A stretch of DNA of 64,000 bases from Lachnospiraceae bacterium MD308 (GTDB lineage: Bacteria; Bacillota; Clostridia; Lachnospirales; Lachnospiraceae). Shown here piece after piece: positions 53,569-62,132 of the stretch (its first letter is position 1; each line of letters starts with the position of its first letter). Made by a program: the position numbers and the translations under genes. Where the stretch lies: contig VIQU02000023.1 of NCBI GenBank assembly GCA_010206225.2, positions 1-64,000 of the forward strand. The letters run 5' to 3'. Under the pieces are notes generated by a model that searched no databases, was not told the DNA's origin, and saw nothing but the letters and a program-made list of their open reading frames with translations.

Positions 53569-54384
53569 TCACCTCCGATCTGCGCCCGGCAGGGGGCGCA
53601 AGGTTGCTAATGGTTGTTTCCTGTAATCGTGGTCTGAAAATGGAATACGCTCTTTTTCCAGCCGTGGCAGAATGATATTTTTTACATAGGATTCATTGGT
53701 TTCAGCAGCGATAAAGTAACGGTCAAGTTTGGCACATGGGACAATCTCGCTTCCCGAACCTGCAAAGGGAATGACAATCAGATCACCCGCCTTGCTGCTT
53801 GCAAGTATCATTCTTTCTGCCAGCTTTTCCGGCTTCTGTGTGGGGTGTCCCGTTGATTCCCTGTAATTTGGCATAATCCTTGAAAATTCCCATACATTCC
53901 CGCAGGACTTTCCTTTTGGATTTTTCCGCTTGTCTTTTTCCCCGCCCTCATCATAAGGGACACGGATAGCGTCTATGTTGATTTCGTGCAGGGGGTTGCT
54001 GTAAAACCATAAAAATTCCGCTTCATTCCGATAGGCTGCTTTTGCGGGTCGTCCTGTCCTGTAATTCCATACAATCAGATTCCGCTTTATCCAGTCAAAT
54101 TTGTCTAAGACTTCAACGGATAACTTGTCGATCATCTGACTGCTTCCCCAACAGTAAAATGCTCCCGTGGGCTTTAAGATTCTGTAACATTCCCTTACCC
54201 ATTCCGTACACCATGCAAGGTATTCCGAAACGGTCTGAAAAACAAAGTCAAAATCCCCTTTCATGCGGTAGTACGGCGGGTCAGCAATTATTAAATCCAC
54301 ACTCCTTTCCGGCAGTCCCCGCAGTACCTCTATACAGTCAGCACGGTAAATACAGTTCCTTTCTGGTTGTTTGACATTTAACAT
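53569..54384 (-). CDS. DNA methyltransferase, N4/N6 beta-class-like
   Basis: 271 residues. Catalytic motif IV is LIIADPPYYRMKGDFDF (about 32-48), and motif I (VIPFAGSGSEIVP) comes late, the beta-class order of the N6_N4_Mtase family. The target base and sequence cannot be read. No restriction partner is present, so it is most likely a protective orphan methylase of the element. Sits between the hydrolase and VirB4 genes. Confidence 0.88.
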   Translation of the reverse strand: MLNVKQPERNCIYRADCIEVLRGLPERSVDLIIADPPYYRMKGDFDFVFQTVSEYLAWCTEWVRECYRILKPTGAFYCWGSSQMIDKLSVEVLDKFDWIKRNLIVWNYRTGRPAKAAYRNEAEFLWFYSNPLHEINIDAIRVPYDEGGEKDKRKNPKGKSCGNVWEFSRIMPNYRESTGHPTQKPEKLAERMILASSKAGDLIVIPFAGSGSEIVPCAKLDRYFIAAETNESYVKNIILPRLEKERIPFSDHDYRKQPLATLRPLPGADRR

Positions 54385-55299
54385 TTACGCGCCGCCCACT
54401 TCCTCCGGCTTCGTCGTCATGACACGGTACAGCTCGGTATCTTTGGGGAAACGGTCTACAAAGGGCAGAATGACGTTGCCATAGAACAAAAGCCCCTCGC
54501 CCGCTTCGGAGTGGGTGACGTAAGACATTTGCTGCGGGGAAATGTTGAGCTGCTTTGCAAGGATCGCCCGGTCGCCCGCCGCCTGATTGAGCATGAGGAC
54601 AAAATCACTGTTCTCAAAGATATTCTCTACTTCGCGGGAAGCAAGCAAATCCTTGACGTTCTGCGTGATCGCGGTCGGTATGCCGCCCCATTTTCTGAAA
54701 CGCTTCCAAATCTCCACCGAATAGGCGGCGGTCTGCTCGTCTTTCAAAAGCAGGTGAAATTCGTCCATAAAATACCGTGTGGATTTCTTCGCCGCCCGGT
54801 TCACGGTGACGCGGTTCCACACTTGATCCTGCACGATCAGCATACCTAACTTTTTGAGCTGCTTCCCAAGCTGTTTAATGTCAAAGCATACAAGGCGGTT
54901 TTCAAGTTCCACGTTGGTACGGTGGTTAAAGACGTTAAGGCTCCCGGAAACATAAAGCTCCAATGCTGCCGCGATACGCGCCGCTTCCGGCTCCGGCTGC
55001 TTCAATAGCTCGTCGTAAAGGTCGCCCAAAATCGGCATTTTTGCCGGGTCGGGGGCTGCAAGGAAAGGGCGGTACACGTTCCTAACAGCGCGGTCAATCA
55101 CCGTCTTATCCACGGGCTGTAAGCCCTCCTTGCCGCCAACGATCAGTTCACAAAGGGAAAGGATAAAATCGCTTTTCAGCGCAAGCGGGTTGTCGTCCTC
55201 GCTGTAATTGAGGTTTATATCCATAGGGTTGACGTAGTGCGGGCTGGTGGGGGAAAGCCTTATCACCTGTCCCTGTAACCGCTGCACAAGGGGGTAATA
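54385..55299 (-). CDS. VirB4-type conjugation ATPase, exon 2
   Basis: The C-terminal part of VirB4 follows the intron and starts YYPLVQRLQGQVIRLSPTSP. It contains the C-terminal ATPase half, with FMDEFHLLL (Walker-B-like DE), and ITQNVKDLLASREVENIFEN. The exon junction gives DPEAE joined to YYPLV, exactly the uninterrupted sequence expected for this family. Its protein only forms after splicing of the group II intron. Confidence 0.88.
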   Translation of the reverse strand, partial: YYPLVQRLQGQVIRLSPTSPHYVNPMDINLNYSEDDNPLALKSDFILSLCELIVGGKEGLQPVDKTVIDRAVRNVYRPFLAAPDPAKMPILGDLYDELLKQPEPEAARIAAALELYVSGSLNVFNHRTNVELENRLVCFDIKQLGKQLKKLGMLIVQDQVWNRVTVNRAAKKSTRYFMDEFHLLLKDEQTAAYSVEIWKRFRKWGGIPTAITQNVKDLLASREVENIFENSDFVLMLNQAAGDRAILAKQLNISPQQMSYVTHSEAGEGLLFYGNVILPFVDRFPKDTELYRVMTTKPEEVGGA

Positions 55300-57615
55300 G
55301 TCGGCTAAGTCGGGGCGGTTACCCGCCCTTTCTCGCCTAAGAACCGTACATGAGCGTTTCCACTCATACGGCTCAAGCATTTCATCACTCTTTCGAGCGG
55401 CTCTCAAGATAGATTCGTTGGCAGTCGGCGTGAACATACGCCATATTTGCCACTTCCTCCTTGCCACCGCAGGACTTTGGTACTTTAAAGAAAATTTCCC
55501 TCTCGTCCGAAATGTCCAGTGGCATTCCACAGTGATAGCAACAGCCGTCCTGATTCTTCCAGATTAGTTTGAATCTCCCTGAAAGTTTCTTCATTCCCTG
55601 ATTGAACTTGCGTTGTTTGAAATATTCCGTATCAAGGAACGGATTGGCTGCTTCCCTTACTTTTGTGTGTCGGACAATCGGCGTATGGTCTACCCGTATC
55701 AGCTCCTTTGTGTCCGTAGCGAACACCCAGTTTCGGTTTTCCCTGCGGTGCCAATACCTCGTGGAAATCCACCATTGCCCTTTCTTCGGATGCCGCCTTT
55801 TCGCCCATCTCCACAATAACTCATAGAGAATATAGTCCAAATGTGCAAACGCTTCTGCCGCACACACAGACTGGTGGTAATTCGTCCATCCTCGGATTTG
55901 TTGGTTCAGTTTCATAATCAGCACGTCCTGATTCCATGCTTTCCCACGTTTCAGTATCGTGTCAGATAAATTCCTCACGACTGCCTGTATGGATTTCTTT
56001 GACGGCTTCACAATCAGCTTTCCTTTAAATTTTCGGAATGTCCAGCCTAACATATCGAATCCGTCGTTGATGTGGGTGACTGCCGTTTTCTCGTCAGATA
56101 ATTCCAAGCCCCTTGTTTTCAGGAAGTCTTTTATCAATTCCTTTGCTTCCAAGGCGATTTCCTCCGTTGCCGCTGTTACTACAAAATCATCAGCGTAGCG
56201 CACCAGATTGACCTTGTGGGCGTTCTTGAACCGTAAGTCCACCTTCCCAAGCCTGTTGGTGTGGAATCTGTCTGACAATACTTTCTGCATACCGTCCAGT
56301 GCCATGTTTGCAAGAATCGGTGAAATGACACCGCCCTGCGGAGTGCCGTCCTCTGTCGGGAACAGCTCCCCTTTGAAGATAAATCCCGCTTTCAGGAACT
56401 GTTTCAGAATGGATTTGTCCATAGGGATATTTTCCACTAACCATTCATGGCTGATGTTATCAAAACAGCCTTTAATGTCGCCCTCTAAAACCCATTCGGG
56501 CGATACCTTGCGTGACAATGCCGTGAAAATATATTCGCACGCGTCCTGACAGCAACGCCCCTTTCTGAAACCAAACGATTTCGTGTCGGCGGTTGTTTCT
56601 GCCACTGGCTCTAATGCAAGGGCGTACAACGCCTGCATTGCTCTGTCATACATAGTTGGAATTCCTAACGGACGTTTCTTTTTCTTAGCTTTCTTCTCGA
56701 TATAGACACGTCTTAACGGTTTTGCTTTATAGCCTTTGTCTGTCAATGATAGGACAGCCCTCATCTTCATTGCAGGCGTTGACCAGATTTCCCCGTCCAC
56801 CCCTGCGGTTTTCTTTCCTTTGTTTGTGGTCACACGCCTTACGGCGAGTGCTTTTGCATAGAACGAGTGTGTCAATAAATACTGAAGCCGCTTCACTGTG
56901 TTCCATTTCTTTTCCTGAGTTGCCTTGACAATCCTGACTTGCAGCCTATTAACTTCCTGCTCCGCTTTCTTCCAGTCGATAGTTTTCCACTGCGCAGAAA
57001 GCCGCTTGCTGTCCGATAATCTCTCAGAAACTGGCGTTTCCGTCGTTGAATTATTACCGTTCATAGGTTTACCTCCATTCTTTGCCATGAAATACCGTGG
57101 GATAAGTCTGCACCCTTTCGGGTCAGGGCAAATCTTGAACCCCTATGCCCCGCCATTACAGCAGGGCCGTTCGCTTTTTATCCCGTTCCTCTACCCTCTG
57201 TGCCATTTCTCTGCCTTACGGCTTCGATACCTTAAATATAAGGAACACATAGGGCTTACCAAGTTCCGCATAATAAATAATTGTGAATGCCTTAGACGCC
57301 ATCTTTGAGCCGGGAGGAATCATGTCCATTTGTTACGGCGTTGCGAAAGCCGCCGCAACCACCTCCGCACCTTTTGGTGTAAGTGTATCAGCCTTATTTC
57401 ACTTATTCCCTGTAACGACTCTTACAATGGTTCACTTTACATTCGTCATAGCACTCTTATCCTAACAGTACGCCCGACTTAGGCTGTCAGGTTTCCCATA
57501 TTGTCCCACAAGCTTTCCACCTGAACGTTACCATCCACGCAGATTGTGGTAGGATTACCCCAAATGGATAGGGTAGCTGACGACCAGCAATTTATTATGC
57601 GACTTCTTGTCGCAC
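55300..57615 (-). mobile_element. Group II intron inside virB4
   Basis: 2316 bases on the minus strand. The 5' end is GTGCGACAAG, the group II consensus, immediately after exon codon GAG. Domain V lies at 55341-55374 (GAGCCGTATGAG, GAAA loop, CTCATGTACGGTTC) and a domain-VI-like stem (GGGCGGG/CCGCCC) follows. The 3' end is ...AGCCGAC. It encodes its own reverse transcriptase/maturase and interrupts virB4 between Walker A and the next conserved block. Confidence 0.88.
55385..57064 (-). CDS. ltrA: Group II intron reverse transcriptase/maturase (LtrA-like) with HNH
   Basis: 559 residues from the ATG at 57064 (TGGAGG). RT domain with RPLGIPTMYDRAMQAL, VLEGDIKGCFDNISH, TPQGGVISPILANMALD and LVRYADDFVV (catalytic YADD), then maturase domain X (RGWTNYHQSVCAAEAF) and a C-terminal HNH endonuclease (CCYHCGMPLDI ... 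HADC). It drives splicing and retrohoming. All key motifs are intact, so the intron looks active. Confidence 0.95.
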   Translation of the reverse strand: MNGNNSTTETPVSERLSDSKRLSAQWKTIDWKKAEQEVNRLQVRIVKATQEKKWNTVKRLQYLLTHSFYAKALAVRRVTTNKGKKTAGVDGEIWSTPAMKMRAVLSLTDKGYKAKPLRRVYIEKKAKKKKRPLGIPTMYDRAMQALYALALEPVAETTADTKSFGFRKGRCCQDACEYIFTALSRKVSPEWVLEGDIKGCFDNISHEWLVENIPMDKSILKQFLKAGFIFKGELFPTEDGTPQGGVISPILANMALDGMQKVLSDRFHTNRLGKVDLRFKNAHKVNLVRYADDFVVTAATEEIALEAKELIKDFLKTRGLELSDEKTAVTHINDGFDMLGWTFRKFKGKLIVKPSKKSIQAVVRNLSDTILKRGKAWNQDVLIMKLNQQIRGWTNYHQSVCAAEAFAHLDYILYELLWRWAKRRHPKKGQWWISTRYWHRRENRNWVFATDTKELIRVDHTPIVRHTKVREAANPFLDTEYFKQRKFNQGMKKLSGRFKLIWKNQDGCCYHCGMPLDISDEREIFFKVPKSCGGKEEVANMAYVHADCQRIYLESRSKE

Positions 57616-59124
57616 CTCTGCTTCCGGATCGCAGATGATTATATCGTCGTCCGTAATGAGGAAAGCGTTTGTCATTTCCCGCTTTGCCGCAAAGGATTTC
57701 CCGCTTCCCGGCGTTCCCAAGATAAGCCCGTTGGGGTTTTTAAGCTGCTTGCGGTCGCAGAGTATCATGTTGTTACTAAGGGCATTTAAACCATAGTAAA
57801 GGCTTGCGCCCCTCTGAAAAAGCTCCTGTGTGATAAAGGGGATAAAGATCGCCGTGCTGGAAGTCGTCAAGCCCCGCTGTATGGGGATAAGGTTCTCCCC
57901 GATAGGGACGCTTGACATTAGCCCCGCTTCCTGCTGGTAGTCAAGCCGGGTGAGGGCGCAGTTATATTTCTGTGCGATACCCGCCGCCGCGAAAATGTCA
58001 TTTTCCAGCTTCCTTTTTGTGTCTGCCATGTTCACCACAAGGAAAGTAAGCAGATACATACGCTCATTGCGGCTCTGTAAATCCTGCAAGAGATTTTTCG
58101 CTTCGCCGCCGAACGTGGCAAGGTCGGACGGTATAATATCCATGTCGTACCCGGCGCGGACGGCTTTCTTCTGTTCCTCGATCTTCATTTTGTCAAGGTC
58201 GGTGATTTTCCGCTTTACGGTCTTGATCGCTTCCGTCTGGTCGATACTGCGGATATGCAAGTTTACGATCACGCCTGTTTCAAGGTCTAACATATCCGCT
58301 AAGATACGGTCGTTTAACTCCGGCGCAAGTATCTGTAAGAACGATACCGCGCCGATCTTGCGCCCCATGCGGAAGTAACGCCCCTCGCCAAAACGGAAAG
58401 AGGGCGGGGCGATAAAGTCCTTTGTGGTAAGCCCGGACGGGGCAAGCCATGAGAAATCAAAATGGAACGGCTCCCCCTCCGGGTGGAATACCCCGTGCAT
58501 GGTCTGTAACCGTTCGTACCCGGTCATAGGGCGGGCAGATACCCCCAGCACCTTGAAATTGTTCAGTATGTCCGTTTCGATACGGGAAAGGCGGGATTTT
58601 GCCGCGCTCATGTTGTCGGCTTCGATAGTGAACGTGATATATTTGTGCTTCACAAGCCCGTTGTTCCCTTTGGAAAGCTGGCTTTTCAGCATATCCCCGT
58701 ATTCGGTACGGATAGAATTGAAAGCGTCGTCCTGCGCCGGAATGTTGATCGCCTTTTCCGCTTCCTCCCGTTTAGTCCCTTGATTGATGAAAGAAAGCTG
58801 CACCGAAACGGAAGCGTCAAAGTAGTTGAGGAAGTCGCACCAGTTCTCAAAAATGGCGGTCTTGTCGTCTGCCTGTGCAAGCTGGTAGTTTATATCCTCA
58901 AAGACAATGCTTTTGCTGTATTTCCGTTCCGTTACCCGGCATATCCCGTCCGGGTACAGGTTGATGTAGGGGATTGTCTGCTGGGCGGTGTGCGCCTTTC
59001 CGTCCCCCTTTGCCTGTCTGATCGCGGCGGCGATCTGCTTCTTCTCGCTGCGGGTCAGTTTCCGCTTCGCCTTAGTTCCGGGGCTTTTTCCCGGTGCGCC
59101 GCCTTTGGTTGGTTCCTTTGACAA
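57616..59124 (-). CDS. VirB4-type conjugation ATPase, exon 1
   Basis: Starts at TTG 59124, chosen because AGGAGG lies 8 bases upstream and because it overlaps the PrgI gene. 503 codons: N-terminal VirB4 domain, then Walker A GTPGSGKSFAAKREM and CDPEAE at the intron border. Together with exon 2 it encodes an 800-residue ATPase that powers the mating channel. Without the intron removed, a stop follows 6 codons after the border. Confidence 0.9.
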
Positions 59125-59476
59125 TCGCTGATACCTCCTTTTCCAGTTTCCGCTGCTTCTCCAAGACAGCGTATAAGTTCTGTGTCTGATAGGGTCGCTC
59201 CTTTGGTCGGACAAATTTTGTCTGAATGATGTTCTTTATCACGACTTCAAGGGGCTGTCCGTGCTTCTCGTACATTGCCATGAGGAAGCAGGGGAGCATG
59301 ACGACGATCATCACAAATGCCGCCGCGCTGGTTCCCGCGCTGTCCTTTAGCAAGAAAAAAAGCGGCAAGCCTACAATAAGTGCTGCCGCAAAACAAACGA
59401 TCTGCCGCTTCGTAAGGTTGAAAGCGACTTTCGTTTTTATCTTTGATAAATCCTTTGGTACGGGTACATACGCCAT
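59072..59476 (-). CDS. PrgI-family membrane protein
   Basis: 134 residues with two helices (about 27-48 and 53-71) after a YVPVPKDLSKIKTKVAFNLT start, the PrgI signature. It precedes VirB4 in most Gram-positive conjugation operons (VirB3-like role). Its 3' end overlaps the VirB4 start by 53 bases. Confidence 0.88.
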   Translation of the reverse strand: MAYVPVPKDLSKIKTKVAFNLTKRQIVCFAAALIVGLPLFFLLKDSAGTSAAAFVMIVVMLPCFLMAMYEKHGQPLEVVIKNIIQTKFVRPKERPYQTQNLYAVLEKQRKLEKEVSAIVKGTNQRRRTGKKPRN

Positions 59477-59495
59477 ACCGAAAACCTCCTTTCTG

Positions 59496-60032
59496 TCAGA
59501 GTTCTATGCTGTTTTTGGTTTCGTTCCCCCATGTGTCCCAGCCCGCCGTTTCCTGCCTTGCGAAAAGCTCTATCCGGGGAATGTCGCCCATAAGGGCAAC
59601 GATTTTTTCCCGCGTTATATCCGGCTTTTTACTGTGCTGCTCTACGGGGGAGATGATGAATTGATGAATACCCGCCGACTTTCTCTTTGGGTGTCCCCGT
59701 GTGGCGAATAAGCAGAGTTCCGCGTTTCCCCGCGTCCAAAATCCCAAACCATAAAACCATGTATAGGATTTTTTATTGAGTTTCAGCCATACAAAGGCGG
59801 CGGTCTTATAGGTAAAGCCCCAAGCCTTGATAAGCCGCAGGGCTTCGGGAAGCTGGGGGAATGTCGCCCACAAAAAAAGTGCGCTGTCCTCTGCCGCAAT
59901 ATCCGCGACTGAAAGCGCACATAATTCCTCTATGCTCATGGTCGGGTAGTGGTGTTCTGCTGCGCCGGAAAGCCGCTTCTGTGCGTACTTCCACGGGGGA
60001 TCGGCGTAGATTATGCCGTATTTCTTTTCAAT
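59496..60032 (-). CDS. MT-A70-like adenine methyltransferase with non-standard start
   Basis: About 178 residues. The catalytic motif YGIIYADPPWKYAQK lies at about residues 5-19 and is upstream of the first in-frame ATG (59939), so the true start must be earlier. Reading back, the only codon placed correctly after GAAAGGAGG is ATT at 60032 (ATTGAAAAG where homologues have ATGGAAAAG). Later motifs: ALFLWATFPQLPEAL, AAFVWLKLNKK, RKSAGIHQFI. It probably methylates DNA adenine to protect the element. Confidence 0.8.
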   Translation of the reverse strand: MEKKYGIIYADPPWKYAQKRLSGAAEHHYPTMSIEELCALSVADIAAEDSALFLWATFPQLPEALRLIKAWGFTYKTAAFVWLKLNKKSYTWFYGLGFWTRGNAELCLFATRGHPKRKSAGIHQFIISPVEQHSKKPDITREKIVALMGDIPRIELFARQETAGWDTWGNETKNSIEL

Positions 60033-60210
60033 GGGTTCTCGTACCTCCTTTCGTCTGTGCTTCCTGCAAGTCCCCCATTATGGCAGTCAAGGCAAAGGTC
60101 AATATATGCCCTTTGCCCGTCCCTATTGTATGGGGGTTTTCCCGCGTCAAGGTCGGGTCGTATTTTCGCCGCTTCGCTCTGAAAATCTCCACCCTGCCCT
60201 TGACACGCCT

Positions 60211-61080
60211 TTAGTGCGCCGCGAAAATTGACTTTGCAAGTGCGCCGGATTTGAACAGGGAAAAGCAGAGGATAACCGTATAAGCCGCAAGGGAAAATAT
60301 CGCGCTGTGTAGGTTGTCTGCCACGGTGATATTGTTCACCAGCACCGCATAAATGCCGACGCACACCATGATGAGGAAGCCTTGAAAGCCGATAGCGAAC
60401 AGGGCTTTTAAGTAGTTGTTGCCGATCTGCCCCCATTCCCGGTTTGTCATTGTTGCAAATGGGATAGGCGACACGGAACAGTAAAGGTAAATTTCAATCA
60501 TTCTGCCATACAGGATAACCGTGATAAGCACCGACATAATTTTCATGCAAAGGCTCACAAGGCTTGTTTCCATAACCAGCAATAAAAGTTCGGGGATTTC
60601 CATTGCGTCAAGCCCCTCCTGCATGGAAGCAAGGGCGGCGGCAACATCAATGTTCGTGCTGCCGCTTATCACCCCAGCCGCGCCGGAAACGACGTGCTGC
60701 GCAACGTCAAAGACTGCCATAGTAATATCAAAGGTGTGGGTGACAAGGTACACCGCCACCCACGCCTTGAAAAACCACTTGAAAAACATAAATGTGTCAA
60801 CGTCGTGCATATTGTTCTTTTCCGTAACCATGCTGATAAGCTCCACGCATAGGACGTAGGTAATGACAAGCCCCGCAATGGGGACTATGACATTTTCTGA
60901 TAACGTGCGTATCATGCTGAAAATGCCCGCGTTCCAGCCCTGCGGGGTCTGCCCTACCTCTGCGGCAATCGTGCCGACTTTCTCGTTTACGTCCCCGAAC
61001 ATAGTTGACAGGTTCCCGTTAATGGCTCCTATGAGGATTTCCTTTATCCATTCCGTGATCGCGTCAAGTATGTTCTGCAT
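60211..61080 (-). CDS. VirB6/TrbL-like channel protein
   Basis: 289 residues with about six membrane helices (PIAGLVITYVLCVELISMV, MKIMSVLITVILYGRMIEIY, YLKALFAIGFQGFLIMVC among them). This is the CD1112-type integral membrane protein of Tn1549-like elements, equivalent to VirB6. It forms part of the inner-membrane channel. Located between Maff2 and the methylase gene. Confidence 0.85.
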   Translation of the reverse strand: MQNILDAITEWIKEILIGAINGNLSTMFGDVNEKVGTIAAEVGQTPQGWNAGIFSMIRTLSENVIVPIAGLVITYVLCVELISMVTEKNNMHDVDTFMFFKWFFKAWVAVYLVTHTFDITMAVFDVAQHVVSGAAGVISGSTNIDVAAALASMQEGLDAMEIPELLLLVMETSLVSLCMKIMSVLITVILYGRMIEIYLYCSVSPIPFATMTNREWGQIGNNYLKALFAIGFQGFLIMVCVGIYAVLVNNITVADNLHSAIFSLAAYTVILCFSLFKSGALAKSIFAAH

Positions 61081-61099
61081 AGGCTCTTACCCGTGCTTT

Positions 61100-61315
61100 T
61101 TAGCCGAACAGCCCGGAAAGCAGGGGTACAAGGGTCATGCCGATCAGCGCAACGCCGCCGCCCGCCATGAGCTGCTTCATGCCCTGTGATTTCGCGCCGG
61201 GGTTGTCGTTGCCGTAGCCCTCCATGAGATTGATTACGCCCCAAATGCCAAGCCCTGCTCCAAGTGCGATAACAAGTGTCTGCAAAACGTCTACTGCGCT
61301 GTTGAAAAATGCCAT
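61100..61315 (-). CDS. Maff2-family small membrane protein
   Basis: 71 residues from the ATG at 61315. Begins MAFFNSAVDVLQTLVIALGA and has two helices flanking a Gly/Asn loop, as in Maff2 and VirB2-like pilin proteins. Placed just upstream of the VirB6-like gene. Likely a channel or pilus subunit. Confidence 0.9.
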   Translation of the reverse strand: MAFFNSAVDVLQTLVIALGAGLGIWGVINLMEGYGNDNPGAKSQGMKQLMAGGGVALIGMTLVPLLSGLFG

Positions 61316-61601
61316 GAATATATCCTTTCTGCCGCGTCTGCGGCTGTCCGGCAAGCGGACAAAAGGCGGTCAGCGATTGGTCGCCGCCGCATAAAAAAAC
61401 CGCCCTGTATAAAGGCGGTGTCCCCACGCTGCGTAACTTCTGCGGCGCGGCGGTATTCAGTTGTAAGGGTTTGGGCGGTACGCTGCCCGGTAGGGGCGCG
61501 TATCAGATAGCCCGTGTTTACGTTCTTGATTTCAGATCAGCTCCTTAAAAATATTTTTTATGAATGACAGGTAGGAAAGGGTCTTTTATCCGTAGCCGTC
61601 G
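61316..61601. other. Non-coding region with terminator and no gene
   Basis: Between the Maff2 start and the long hairpin. It holds one leftward terminator (61393-61419) and a GC-rich spacer. The plus-strand frame starting at 61564 runs through the hairpin and lacks a ribosome site. Confidence 0.4.
61393..61419 (-). terminator. Leftward intrinsic terminator before Maff2
   Basis: On the minus strand ACCGCC, 9-nt loop, GGCGGT, then U7. It sits upstream of the Maff2 gene in the direction of transcription, so it ends or attenuates the VirD4 transcript and Maff2 needs another promoter or read-through. Confidence 0.75.
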
Positions 61602-61751
61602 GCGGTGTGGGAATGTGGGTAACTGGCTGTCTTATGGGGCTGTGGGAAACGCTGTTTGCAGGACGTGGGAAAGCCGCACTTTGGCTTTTCCATGTGCTGT
61701 GAATGGCGTTTTCCATAGCCCCATAGCCTGTTATCCACATTTCCATGCCGC
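61602..61751. repeat. 150-nt near-perfect long hairpin
   Basis: Arms 61602-61675 and 61683-61751 pair along their length around a 7-nt loop (GCACTTT), with one 5-nt bulge (GTCTT at 61629-61633). About 14 positions differ from perfect complementarity; 12 are G-T pairs on the plus strand. It lies in a non-coding gap of the transfer region. Confidence 0.85.
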
Positions 61752-61768
61752 AAATCTTTTAAGCCCTG

Positions 61769-61972
61769 TCACTGTTTCGGGACAAGCCCCATGCGGCGGG
61801 CTATTTCCTCCGCGTAAAACTCCACATAGCGGCGTTCCATTTCTTCCCGCCACCGCCAATACTCCTGTATTGCTGCGTCAATGGCGTTTGCTGTATCCAG
61901 CAGCCACTTCATTTCAAGCTGTTTCCGTTGCTCCCGCTGCTTCTGCTGTTTCTTTCTGATACGCTTATTCAT
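61769..61972 (-). CDS. Small basic helical protein
   Basis: 67 residues from the ATG at 61972 (CAGGAGGACG). RIRKKQQKQREQRKQLEMKW followed by DAAIQEYWRWREEMERRYVE: highly charged helices with conserved Trp. Overlaps the previous small gene. No family recognised, but it recurs downstream of virD4 in related elements by my recollection. Confidence 0.65.
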   Translation of the reverse strand: MNKRIRKKQQKQREQRKQLEMKWLLDTANAIDAAIQEYWRWREEMERRYVEFYAEEIARRMGLVPKQ

Positions 61973-62132
61973 TTCTTGCGTCCTCCTGTAAATGCGCCCG
62001 GTTCTTCTCGTAAAGCCGTTCGCAATCCTTGATAAATTTCCGCAGGGCGGCTTGCCGCCGCTGTTCCTCCCGGATTTTGGGGTTGACAAGCAGGGTAAAC
62101 CGCCCTTTGTCTGTGCCGGGGTGTTTATTCAC
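61965..62132 (-). CDS. Small charged protein with GTG start
   Basis: 55 residues from GTG 62132, eight bases after GCAGGAGG, overlapping the VirD4 stop. NPKIREEQRRQAALRKFIKD gives a basic helix. Its last residues (HLQEDARNE) echo the VirD4 end (DLQEDADSE), because the same AGGAGGACGC ribosome-site sequence ends both genes. Function unknown. Confidence 0.6.
   Translation of the reverse strand: MNKHPGTDKGRFTLLVNPKIREEQRRQAALRKFIKDCERLYEKNRAHLQEDARNE

Noticed and set aside
61564-61959. 131-codon plus-strand frame through the long hairpin
   Set aside because: It exists because both arms of the palindrome lack stops; its end is antisense to the 67-residue small gene and no ribosome site is present.
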